NCBI GenBank assembly: GCA_051859505.1
Contig: JBHYFN010000006.1
Coordinates: 1-64,000, forward strand
DNA length: 64,000 bases
Reading direction: 5' to 3'
Origin: JAFIEN01 sp051859505
Lineage (GTDB): Bacteria > Pseudomonadota > Alphaproteobacteria > Rhodobacterales > Rhodobacteraceae
Below, one piece after another: positions 33,938-42,086 of the stretch. The notes beneath the pieces were generated by a model. The model was not told the origin of the DNA. It made no database searches and saw only the letters and a list, made by a program, of their open reading frames with translations. Position 1 is the first letter of the stretch, and every line of letters begins with the position of its first letter. The translations under genes were made by a program, and so were the position numbers.

Positions 33938-34888
33938 ATGCAGATCGAGGCCAGGATCGAGCATTTCCCGCTGGCACAGGCCTTTGTGATCAGCAGGGGA
34001 ACAAAGACGGGGGCCGATGTCCTGACCGTCACGCTGCGGGAAGGCCCGCATCGCGGTCGCGGAGAAGCCGTGCCCTATGCCCGCTATGGCGAGACGCCCG
34101 AAAGCGCAGTGGCGCAGATCGAGGGCCTTGCGCAGCCCGATCCGGCGCTTCTGCCGCCCGGTGCCGCGCGCAACGCGCTGGACTGCGCGCTTATGGATCT
34201 GCGGGCGAAACAGGCGGACCGCCGCGTGTGGGAGGTGCTGGGCCGCCCCGCACCGCGCCCCGTGCAGACCGCCTTCACCCTGTCGCTTGGCGCGCCCGAG
34301 GCGATGGAGGCCGCCGCCCGCGCCCATGCCCATCGCCCGATCCTCAAGGTCAAGCTGGGCACGCCCGACGACATGCCCCGGATCGAGGCCGTCCGCCGCG
34401 GTGCCCCCCGCGCCCGGATCATCGTCGATGCGAACGAGGGCTGGAGCGCCGAGGTCTATGCCGATCTTGCCCCCCATCTGGTGCGCCTTGGTGTGGCGCT
34501 GGTGGAACAGCCGCTGCCCGCCGGGCAGGATGGGATGCTGGCCGAGATCGCCCGCCCGCTGCCGGTCTGCGCCGACGAAAGCTGCCATGTGGTGGACGAC
34601 CTGCCGGGGCTGGCCGGGCGGTATGATATGGTCAACGTCAAGCTCGACAAGGCCGGGGGCCTGACCGGCGCGCTGGCGCTGGCCGATGCGGCCCGCGCGC
34701 GGGGGATGGGGGTGATGGTTGGCTGCATGGTCGCCACCTCGCTGGCCATGGCGCCTGCGGTGATCGTGGCGCAGGGGGCGGAGGTGGCGGACCTTGACGG
34801 GCCGCTCCTTCTGGCCGAAGACCGGGCGCATGGGTTGAGGTATGATGCCAAAGGCGTTCATCCGCCCGAACCTGAGCTGTGGGGGTAG
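33938..34888 (+). CDS. Enolase-superfamily dipeptide epimerase
   Basis: 316 residues of the L-Ala-D/L-Glu epimerase type. The (beta/alpha)8 barrel ligands are in place: catalytic Lys in ILKVKLG, metal Asp in IIVDANEGW, Glu in LVEQPLP, Asp in PVCADES and the second Lys in NVKLDKAGG. It probably interconverts L-Ala-D-Glu and L-Ala-L-Glu during murein peptide recycling. GGAAAGGGAG precedes the ATG at 33938. The D-amino-acid transaminase gene follows after two bases, which supports D-amino-acid handling. Confidence 0.9.
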   Translation: MQIEARIEHFPLAQAFVISRGTKTGADVLTVTLREGPHRGRGEAVPYARYGETPESAVAQIEGLAQPDPALLPPGAARNALDCALMDLRAKQADRRVWEVLGRPAPRPVQTAFTLSLGAPEAMEAAARAHAHRPILKVKLGTPDDMPRIEAVRRGAPRARIIVDANEGWSAEVYADLAPHLVRLGVALVEQPLPAGQDGMLAEIARPLPVCADESCHVVDDLPGLAGRYDMVNVKLDKAGGLTGALALADAARARGMGVMVGCMVATSLAMAPAVIVAQGAEVADLDGPLLLAEDRAHGLRYDAKGVHPPEPELWG

Positions 34889-34890
34889 GC

Positions 34891-35754
34891 ATGAGCCGCA
34901 TCGTCTATGTGAACGGAGAGTACGTGCCCGAGCATGAGGCGAAGGTCTCGGTCTTTGACCGGGGCTTCCTGATGGCGGACGGTGTCTATGAGGTGACAAG
35001 CGTGCTCGACGGCAAGCTGGTCGATTTCGCGGGCCATGCCGCGCGGCTGGAAAGGTCGCTGTCGGAACTCGGGATGGAGAGCCCGGTTTCGACCGAAGAC
35101 CTGCTTGAGATCCACCGCGAACTTGTGGCCCGCAACGCCGTCGAGGAGGGGATGGTCTATCTCCAGATCACCCGAGGCGCCCCGCCCGAGCGCGACTTCG
35201 CCTATCCCGATCCGACGGCGACCCGGCCGACCCTGGTCCTGTTCACCCAGGCCAAGCCCGGCCTGGCCGACAGCCCGGTTGCGAAGGCGGGGATCAAGGT
35301 GATCAGCATCGAGGACATCCGCTGGGGCCGGCGCGACATCAAGACGGTGCAGCTTCTTTACCCGTCGATGGGCAAGATGATGGCGAAGAAGGCCGGGGCG
35401 GATGATGCCTGGATGGTCGAGGACGGGCATGTGACCGAGGGCACCTCGAACAACGCCTATATCGTGACCGGCAACCGCATCGTGACGCGCCATCTGGGCA
35501 ACGAGATCCTGGCCGGAATCACCCGCGCCGCCGTGCTGCGCTTTGCTGCCGAGGCGCAGATGGAGATCGAGGAGCGGGCCTTCACCATCGACGAGGCCAA
35601 GGCCGCCGACGAGGCCTTCATCACCAGTGCCACGACCTTCGTGATGCCGGTGGTGCAGATCGACGGCGTCGCGCTGGGCGACGGCGCGCCGGGGCCCGTC
35701 ACCCGGCGGCTGCGCGAGATCTATATCGAGGAAAGCCGCAAGGCGGCCGTCTGA
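34891..35754 (+). CDS. D-amino-acid aminotransferase (class IV PLP)
   Basis: 287 residues. The class-IV fold is shown by YVPEHEAKVSVFDRGFLMADGVYE, the PLP Lys in DIKTVQLLYPSMGK and the phosphate-binding TEGTSNNAYIV. It should transfer the amino group of D-alanine to 2-oxoglutarate, making D-glutamate. The ATG at 34891 lies two bases after the epimerase stop; a GTG-type start twelve bases earlier would overlap it. A pair of perfect palindromes follows. Confidence 0.88.
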   Translation: MSRIVYVNGEYVPEHEAKVSVFDRGFLMADGVYEVTSVLDGKLVDFAGHAARLERSLSELGMESPVSTEDLLEIHRELVARNAVEEGMVYLQITRGAPPERDFAYPDPTATRPTLVLFTQAKPGLADSPVAKAGIKVISIEDIRWGRRDIKTVQLLYPSMGKMMAKKAGADDAWMVEDGHVTEGTSNNAYIVTGNRIVTRHLGNEILAGITRAAVLRFAAEAQMEIEERAFTIDEAKAADEAFITSATTFVMPVVQIDGVALGDGAPGPVTRRLREIYIEESRKAAV

Positions 35755-35776
35755 TATCTCCCGCCGGGGCGGGGGC

Positions 35777-35799
35777 GCGGAAATTTTGCAAATTTCCGC
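35777..35799. repeat. AATTT-core palindrome after the transaminase gene
   Basis: GCGGAAATTT-TGC-AAATTTCCGC, 10-bp perfect arms, 22 bases after the transaminase stop. A second, longer copy begins one base later. Confidence 0.85.
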
Positions 35800-35800
35800 C

Positions 35801-35830
35801 GGACAAAGAATTTGGCCAAATTCTTTGTCC
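35801..35830. repeat. 30-base perfect palindrome between convergent genes
   Basis: The sequence from 35801 to 35830 is its own reverse complement: outer GGACAAAG/CTTTGTCC around AATTTGGCCAAATT. It lies five bases past the DUF1244 stop (minus strand). With the copy before it, it may terminate both convergent transcripts. Confidence 0.9.
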
Positions 35831-35835
35831 CTCGC

Positions 35836-36144
35836 TCAGTCCCCGACGTTGCGCGCGAAGGCCTCGCGAAAGGCCGCCTGTTTCGCCGCATCCGCCTCGG
35901 TCTGGTGACGTTCCACCCAGTCGGCATAGGGCATGCCATAGTAATCGGCCCGCGCCTCTTCCTTGGTCATCTCGATCCCGCGCTCGGCCGCCGCCTCCTG
36001 CACCCAGCGTGACAGGCAGTTGCGGCAAAAGCCCGCCAGCGTCATCAGGTCGATGTTCTGCACATCGGGGCGATCTTCCAGCAGGTGCTGGCGCAAGCGG
36101 CGAAAGGCTGCTGCCTCGATCTCGGTCCGGGTCGTTTCGTCCAT
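35836..36144 (-). CDS. DUF1244 family protein
   Basis: 102 residues, small and acidic, no signal or membrane segment. The family pattern FRRLRQHLLEDRPDVQNIDLMTLAGFCRNCLSRW with a Cys-x-x-Cys pair and MTKEEARADYYGMPYADW is clear. Function is unknown; the cysteine pair may bind a metal. It follows the N-formylglutamate amidohydrolase gene after nine bases, likely one transcript; I recall this pairing in related alphaproteobacteria. Confidence 0.9.
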   Translation of the reverse strand: MDETTRTEIEAAAFRRLRQHLLEDRPDVQNIDLMTLAGFCRNCLSRWVQEAAAERGIEMTKEEARADYYGMPYADWVERHQTEADAAKQAAFREAFARNVGD

Positions 36145-36153
36145 CCTCTCCTC

Positions 36154-36906
36154 CTAGACTGGAGTTGCCGCCAGCACTTCGGACAGGATCGGAGCCAGCC
36201 TTGCGGCCCATGCCTCCTGTCCTTCCGGCCTGGCGATCAGGTCGTGCCTCAGTTCCACAAGTATGTTCGGCCGCCCCTGCTGCAAGGCGTGCCTGTCGAT
36301 CGCATCGCCCGGCAGGTGGCCGGAATAGGGCTGGTTGTCACCGATGCAGAGATCCTTCTCGGCCGTTAGGCGCGCGATCAGGGGGCGGGCCAGGCGGTCA
36401 TCGTGATGCGAATAAAGCAGCCCGACATGCCAGGGTCGGGGCGCACGCGCCCGAAGTTGCTGGGTGAAGCTGTGGACCGCACAGATCACGGTATCGGCCC
36501 GCCGCGCGGCCAGCCGGGCCAGCGCCTCGTGGTAGGGGTGATAGAGCCGGTCCAGCCGTTCGGCCCGCTCGGCCGCGCCCGCAGTGCGATTGGCGGGAAT
36601 GATGGTCCCGTCATAAAGCCGCATCAGCAGCGTCGGGTCATCCTCACCCCGGTTGGGATCGATCACCAGGCGCGAGAAGCGCGACAGGATCGCCGGAGAG
36701 CAAAGCCTCTCGGCCAGTTCGAGCGCGAAACCCGCCGCCCCCACATCCCAGGCGATATGCCGTTCCATCTCGGCCGCGGGCAGGCCGAGGTTGCCGCCGT
36801 TGACCCAGTCCGGCACGGCGTTCGAGGCGTGGTCGCAGGTGATCAGCCAGCGCCCCGGCCGGTCGGCACCGATGATTTCATAGGCGGGATGCGCGTCGCT
36901 TGTCAT
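36154..36906 (-). CDS. N-formylglutamate amidohydrolase family protein
   Basis: 250 residues, soluble. Metal-binding signatures are visible: LITCDHASNAVPDW, ERHIAWDVGAAG, FSRLVIDPNRGEDDPTL and VILVELRHDL-like NILVELRHDLIA near the end, as in HutG-type deformylases that release formate from N-formyl-L-glutamate. No other histidine-utilisation gene is nearby, so the substrate may differ. It shares an operon with DUF1244 and diverges from pyk across 125 bases. Confidence 0.87.
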   Translation of the reverse strand: MTSDAHPAYEIIGADRPGRWLITCDHASNAVPDWVNGGNLGLPAAEMERHIAWDVGAAGFALELAERLCSPAILSRFSRLVIDPNRGEDDPTLLMRLYDGTIIPANRTAGAAERAERLDRLYHPYHEALARLAARRADTVICAVHSFTQQLRARAPRPWHVGLLYSHHDDRLARPLIARLTAEKDLCIGDNQPYSGHLPGDAIDRHALQQGRPNILVELRHDLIARPEGQEAWAARLAPILSEVLAATPV

Positions 36907-36945
36907 GATATCCCTGTCTTGTCGCCGGTGCCGGGAATAGGCCAG

Positions 36946-36973
36946 TTGTGACGCGAAGGGAATTGCGCAATAA
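36946..36973 (+). promoter_or_regulatory. Putative pyk promoter
   Basis: TTGTGA (36946-36951) and CAATAA (36968-36973) are 16 bases apart, upstream of pyk and of the operator-like repeat. A moderate match to a housekeeping sigma-70-type promoter. Confidence 0.35.
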
Positions 36974-36986
36974 GGGCGCGACTTTT

Positions 36987-37000
36987 CGTTAGCGGTAACA
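36987..37000 (+). promoter_or_regulatory. LacI-type operator before pyk (CceR-like)
   Basis: CGTTAGCGGTAACA is a near-palindrome (12 of 14 positions fit TGTTAGCGCTAACA). It begins 14 bases after the putative -10, a repressing position. It resembles my memory of the site of CceR, a central-carbon regulator in Rhodobacter. Confidence 0.45.
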
Positions 37001-37031
37001 GCCCGCCGCGGATCAGAAAGAGGACGACCCG

Positions 37032-38477
37032 ATGAAACGCCACCGCAATGTCAAGATCGTGGCAACGCTTGGCCCGGCATCCGACAGTTACGAGATGATC
37101 CGCAAGCTGCACGAGTCCGGCGCCGACGTGTTCCGCCTGAACATGAGCCACGGCGAGCATGCCGATATCGAGAAGCGGCACGCGATGATCCGTCAGGTCG
37201 AAAAGGATCTTGGCTCTCCGATCGCGATCCTGGCCGATCTGCAGGGCCCCAAGCTTCGTGTCGGCACCTTCGCCGACGGCCCGGTCGAGCTTGAACCCGG
37301 AAACTGGTTCCGCCTCGACCTCGATCCGGCCGAAGGCGACGCGAACCGCGTGCAGCTGCCGCACAAGGAAATCTTCGACGCGCTCGAACCGGGCGCCTCG
37401 CTCCTGATCAACGACGGCAAGATCCGGCTTCGGGTTCAGGAATGCGGTCGTGACTTCGCCAATTGCGAAGTGGTGGTGGGGGGCACCATCTCGAACCGCA
37501 AGGGCGTGAACGTGCCCGATGTGGTGCTGCCGGTCGCGGCGCTGTCGGACAAGGACAGGCGCGATCTGGAATTCGTCTGTGCTTTGGGCGTGGACTGGCT
37601 GGCCCTGTCCTTTGTCCAGCGGCCCGCCGATGTGGAAGAGGCGCGCGCCCTGGCCCGCGGCCGTGCCGCGATCCTGTCCAAGATCGAAAAGCCCGCCGCC
37701 GTGAAGGCCTTTGACGAGATCCTCGCGGTGTCCGACGGCATCATGGTCGCGCGGGGCGATCTTGGCGTGGAACTGCCCGTCCAGAACGTGCCGCCGATCC
37801 AGAAGCGCCTGGTGCGCAAGTGCCGCAGCGCCGGCAAGCCGGTGATCGTGGCCACCCAGATGCTTGAAAGCATGATCGAAAGCCCGGTCCCGACGCGGGC
37901 CGAGGTTTCGGACGTGGCGACCGCGATCTACGAAGGCGCCGATGCGATCATGCTGTCGGCCGAATCCGCCGCGGGGCAATATCCGATCGAGGCCGTCAAC
38001 ACGATGAGCAACGTGGCCTACGAGGTGGAGAGCGACCCGACCTACACCCAGATCATCGAGGCCAGCCGCACCGCCGTGCGCACCTCAATCGCCGACGGCA
38101 TCGTCGCCGCCGCGCGCGAGATCGCCGAGACGACCAAGGTTGCGGCGATCTGCTGTTTCTCGGAATCGGGCACGACCGCGCTACTTGTGGCCCGCGAACG
38201 GACACGGGTGCCGATCCTGGCGCTCACCTCGGTCGAACGGACGGCGCGCAGGCTGTGCCTGAGCTGGGGCACCAACTGCGTGATCGTCGAGCCGGTGGAC
38301 CGCTTCAAGATGGCCGTTGTCGCCGCGGTGCGCGCCGCGCTGGAGCAGGGCTATGCCACCGAAAGGGATCAGATCGTCGTGACGGCCGGTGTGCCGTTCA
38401 ACACGCCGGGTTCCACAAATATCCTGCGCGTCGCGCCCTGTCAGGAACGTTTGATTTTCAGCGGAGAACTGGAGTAG
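37032..38477 (+). CDS. pyk: Pyruvate kinase
   Basis: 481 residues, cytoplasmic. It converts phosphoenolpyruvate and ADP to pyruvate and ATP. Active-site stretches are KIVATLGPAS at the start, LADLQGPKLRVG, ILSKIEKPAAV with the catalytic Lys, MVARGDLGVELP and VATQMLESMIESPVPTRAEVSDVATAI. Full family length. AGAGGACGACCCG precedes the ATG. A candidate operator lies in the leader. A small membrane protein gene starts 31 bases downstream and may be cotranscribed. Confidence 0.97.
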   Translation: MKRHRNVKIVATLGPASDSYEMIRKLHESGADVFRLNMSHGEHADIEKRHAMIRQVEKDLGSPIAILADLQGPKLRVGTFADGPVELEPGNWFRLDLDPAEGDANRVQLPHKEIFDALEPGASLLINDGKIRLRVQECGRDFANCEVVVGGTISNRKGVNVPDVVLPVAALSDKDRRDLEFVCALGVDWLALSFVQRPADVEEARALARGRAAILSKIEKPAAVKAFDEILAVSDGIMVARGDLGVELPVQNVPPIQKRLVRKCRSAGKPVIVATQMLESMIESPVPTRAEVSDVATAIYEGADAIMLSAESAAGQYPIEAVNTMSNVAYEVESDPTYTQIIEASRTAVRTSIADGIVAAAREIAETTKVAAICCFSESGTTALLVARERTRVPILALTSVERTARRLCLSWGTNCVIVEPVDRFKMAVVAAVRAALEQGYATERDQIVVTAGVPFNTPGSTNILRVAPCQERLIFSGELE

Positions 38478-38507
38478 CCTTCCCGGCAGATTGCTACGGG
38501 GGCCAAG

Positions 38508-38732
38508 GTGACCAGTGATCTCTACTTTGTGGTCGGGCTGATCGTGCTGGCCTTTTCCGTTCCCTCGATCATCGGCGCTTTCGTCGATGGCCGCGCGCCC
38601 CGGGCTGCGGCCATCATGATCCTGATCGGGGGCGGGCTTGTCGCGCTTGCTGTCTACGAGAGGCCCAACACCTATACGCTGTCCTCGATCCCCGAGGTCT
38701 TCATGCGCACGGTCGGGCGGTTCATCAACTGA
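38508..38732 (+). CDS. Small membrane protein, unknown function
   Basis: 74 residues starting with GTG, preceded by GGGGGCC. Two hydrophobic segments (about 6-23 and 33-49) flank a short charged turn (DGRAPRAAA). No family is recognised. Position between pyk and the L35-L20 genes and normal codon use suggest a real gene, probably conserved in relatives, but this is unverified. Confidence 0.6.
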   Translation: MTSDLYFVVGLIVLAFSVPSIIGAFVDGRAPRAAAIMILIGGGLVALAVYERPNTYTLSSIPEVFMRTVGRFIN

Positions 38733-38736
38733 CCTC

Positions 38737-38765
38737 TTGCCCTTTTCCGCGCGCCTGCCTATAGG
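38737..38765 (+). promoter_or_regulatory. Putative rpmI-rplT promoter
   Basis: TTGCCC (38737-38742) and TATAGG (38760-38765) with a 17-base spacer, about 77 bases before the rpmI ATG. Good spacing and a plausible alphaproteobacterial housekeeping promoter for ribosomal protein genes. Confidence 0.5.
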
Positions 38766-38841
38766 GGCGGCTTCCAACACCGCGAGTCCGGCCGATGCGG
38801 CATGCCGAGGCGCGCGTCCATCCCTCGAAGAGGAGAGCGAA

Positions 38842-39042
38842 ATGCCCAAGATGAAGACCAAGTCGAGCGCCAAGAAGCGCTTCAAGGTGACGGCGACCGG
38901 AAAGGTTCTGGCGGGCCAGGCCGGCAAGCGGCACGGGATGATCAAGCGGACGAAGAAATTCATCCGCGATGCACGCGGCACCACGGTGCTGAGCGAGCAG
39001 GACGCCCGGATCATCAAATCCTACATGCCCTACGACCGCTGA
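38842..39042 (+). CDS. rpmI: 50S ribosomal protein L35
   Basis: 66 residues, strongly basic, starting MPKMKTKSSAKKRFKVT and containing KRHGMIKR, the L35 pattern. AGGAGAGCGA precedes the ATG; a longer open frame upstream is not part of the gene. It is followed by rplT after 12 bases, the usual order. Confidence 0.96.
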   Translation: MPKMKTKSSAKKRFKVTATGKVLAGQAGKRHGMIKRTKKFIRDARGTTVLSEQDARIIKSYMPYDR

Positions 39043-39054
39043 GGAGCTGCGCAG

Positions 39055-39420
39055 ATGTCCCGTACCAAAGGTGGAACCGTCACCCATCGCCGCCACAAGA
39101 AGGTTCTTGAGCAGGCGAAAGGCTATTACGACAACCGCTCGCGCACCTTCAAGGTCGCCCGCCAGGCTGTCGACAAGGCCAACCAGTATGCGACCCGCGA
39201 CCGCAAGGTCCGCAAGCGCAACTTCCGCGCCCTCTGGATCCAGCGCATCAACGCGGCCTGCCGTTCGGTGGACGAATCGCTGACCTATTCGCGCTTCATC
39301 AACGGCCTGTCGCTGGCCGGGATCGAAGTGGACCGCAAGGTTCTGGCCGATCTGGCCGTGCACGAGCCCGAGGCCTTTGCCGCCATCGCGCACAAGGCCA
39401 AGGCCGCGCTGCCGGCCTAA
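39055..39420 (+). CDS. rplT: 50S ribosomal protein L20
   Basis: 121 residues. The L20 signature RRHKKVLEQAKGYYDNRSRTFKVARQAV appears early, then RDRKVRKRNFRALWIQRINAA. It binds 23S rRNA early in large-subunit assembly. A GC hairpin ending in T's follows the stop. Confidence 0.97.
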   Translation: MSRTKGGTVTHRRHKKVLEQAKGYYDNRSRTFKVARQAVDKANQYATRDRKVRKRNFRALWIQRINAACRSVDESLTYSRFINGLSLAGIEVDRKVLADLAVHEPEAFAAIAHKAKAALPA

Positions 39421-39443
39421 GCCGCCGCACCGGATCAAGGTGA

Positions 39444-39467
39444 GGGGCGTCCCGGGCGGGGCGCCCC
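39444..39467 (+). terminator. Rho-independent terminator after rplT
   Basis: GGGGCG-T-CCCG-GG-CGGG-G-CGCCCC forms a 10-bp stem with one mismatch and is followed by TTT. It begins 24 bases after the rplT stop, so the L35-L20 transcript probably ends here and does not continue into pheS. Confidence 0.65.
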
Positions 39468-39581
39468 TTTCGTATTCCGCGCAGGAATTGACCCTGGGGA
39501 AGGCGCCTCCATGGCGCACCGGGACGCCACGCAAAGGAAACGCGGCGCAGGCCCCCCGATCCAAGCCGAAGAAGCCCGACG

Positions 39582-40478
39582 ATGACCCAGCAACCGATCA
39601 GCGCGCGCAGCCTTCTTGCAGGCCTGGCATCGGCCGGCATCGGGCCGGATGAGGTGCGGGGCCATCACCTTGCCGGGCTTTACCCGACGCTCCGGCCCAG
39701 GCGCGGGCGTGCGGATTTTCCCCGGGCCGAGGGCATTGCGGCCAGACTGCCGCAGGGAGGGGCGTGGGGCAGGGATGCCTTCGCCGTCATCGTGGAAACC
39801 CGCGACCTGCCCGAGCTGGCCTATGTCATCGGCAATGTGCATGCGATGACGGGGCTGCCGGTCCAGATCTTTCACGGGCCCGGCAACAGGGCGATCCTTC
39901 GATCCGACATTTCGCAAAAGCTTCGGGCCAAGGGCGCGTTGCGGGCTGTCGAGCTTGGCACCAGCGCGCTGGATGCCCAGCTTTACAATGCGCTTTTTCT
40001 GGATCGACGGTTCCTTGACTCGCTGGCCGGGCGCGGCAAGTTCCTCGTGTTTCAGACGGACTCCCTCTGCTGTCCGAATGCCGACTTCGGCTTTCATGAC
40101 TTCACCGGGTTTGACTACATCGGCGCATGTTGGAAACGGCGCCGGTCCATCGGGCTTGTCATCAACGGCGGATGCGGTGGCTTCTCGCTCCGCGACTGGA
40201 CCGCTTCCGTCACCGCGCTCGAACGGTTTTCCGCAAGGGCATGGCCGGGCGGAGAAGACGGCTTCTTCGGCTTCCATCTGGAGTTGATGGGATGCCGGGT
40301 CGCGAACCGCGATGAGATGAGCAGGTTTGCAACGCAGGACGACTTCAAGGCCAACAGCTTTGGCGCGCACAAGACAAGACGGCTACCACCGGAAGCGCAT
40401 GAACGCTTCCTTCGCTACTGCCCCGAGATCCGCAACGTCCTGTCATGGCAAAAGACCTCGCGCACCGGCGGCCTCTGA
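39582..40478 (+). CDS. DUF5672-like protein, possible glycan-related
   Basis: 298 residues, soluble. The pattern FQTDSLCCPN...FDYIGACWKR...GGCGGFSLRD...EDGFFGFHLELMG matches DUF5672, a family I recall as related to GT-A glycosyltransferases and found in surface-polysaccharide loci. The first 60 residues are less conserved. Base use is more mixed than in the neighbours (for example AGA and ACA codons near the end), which may point to transfer. It interrupts the common rpmI-rplT-pheS-pheT order. The ATG at 39582 lacks a strong ribosome site. Confidence 0.7.
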   Translation: MTQQPISARSLLAGLASAGIGPDEVRGHHLAGLYPTLRPRRGRADFPRAEGIAARLPQGGAWGRDAFAVIVETRDLPELAYVIGNVHAMTGLPVQIFHGPGNRAILRSDISQKLRAKGALRAVELGTSALDAQLYNALFLDRRFLDSLAGRGKFLVFQTDSLCCPNADFGFHDFTGFDYIGACWKRRRSIGLVINGGCGGFSLRDWTASVTALERFSARAWPGGEDGFFGFHLELMGCRVANRDEMSRFATQDDFKANSFGAHKTRRLPPEAHERFLRYCPEIRNVLSWQKTSRTGGL

Positions 40479-40500
40479 CGGGCGGCAGGGCGTTTCCCGG

Positions 40501-40525
40501 CCACCGGCTCCGCCCGCGCCGGTGG
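40501..40525 (+). terminator. Hairpin after the DUF5672 gene
   Basis: CCACCGGC-N9-GCCGGTGG, an 8-bp perfect stem 22 bases past the stop and before the pheS promoter region. No T-tract. Confidence 0.4.
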
Positions 40526-40588
40526 AGGCCACTTGCACTTTGCCCTGCACACGCGGTAACGGGTCAGGACCGCGAAACGGGGCCGAAA

Positions 40589-41659
<1,071 letters not shown>

Positions 41660-41671
41660 GCCCCGCCCGGG

Positions 41672-41938
41672 CTAGCGGGACGCCGAGACGAAGACCGCGC
41701 CGCCCGGCATCACCCGCCGCGTCGCCTGCTGCTTGGGTGGCTGGATGCAGCCCAGCCGGTAACTTTGCGTCTCGATCGCCTGCGCGTCGCAGGCCGCCTG
41801 CGCGGCGGTCTGGGTCTGGATCATCTGCGGTCCCTGGGCCGCCGTCTGGGCCTCTTGCCACCGCAGGATCGCAAGCGGCGACAGGATCAGGCTGGCGCCG
41901 AACACAAGCAGGATTGGACCCCGATACTCCACGTTCAC
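41672..41938 (-). CDS. Small membrane-anchored protein, unknown function
   Basis: 88 residues from a GTG at 41938 (AGGA six bases before it); a second GTG at 41932 is possible. One hydrophobic segment (GPILLVFGASLILSPLAIL) near the N-terminus is followed by a Gln/Ala-rich region with two cysteines (AACDAQ, LGCIQPP). No family recognised. It lies between pheS and pheT on the other strand. Codon use is ordinary; conservation is unverified. Confidence 0.5.
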   Translation of the reverse strand: MNVEYRGPILLVFGASLILSPLAILRWQEAQTAAQGPQMIQTQTAAQAACDAQAIETQSYRLGCIQPPKQQATRRVMPGGAVFVSASR

Positions 41939-42086
41939 ATGTCCTCGTCGTTCATCACTTGGAAACGATGATGCCTCTGCATGATGGCTGTTTCTGGGCG
42001 GGGCCAAGGCAATTTCCGTCGCTCGCTTCCCCCTCGCCGCGCGATGGGATAAGAGCGCGATCGAACACGAACAAAGGCGCAAGACG

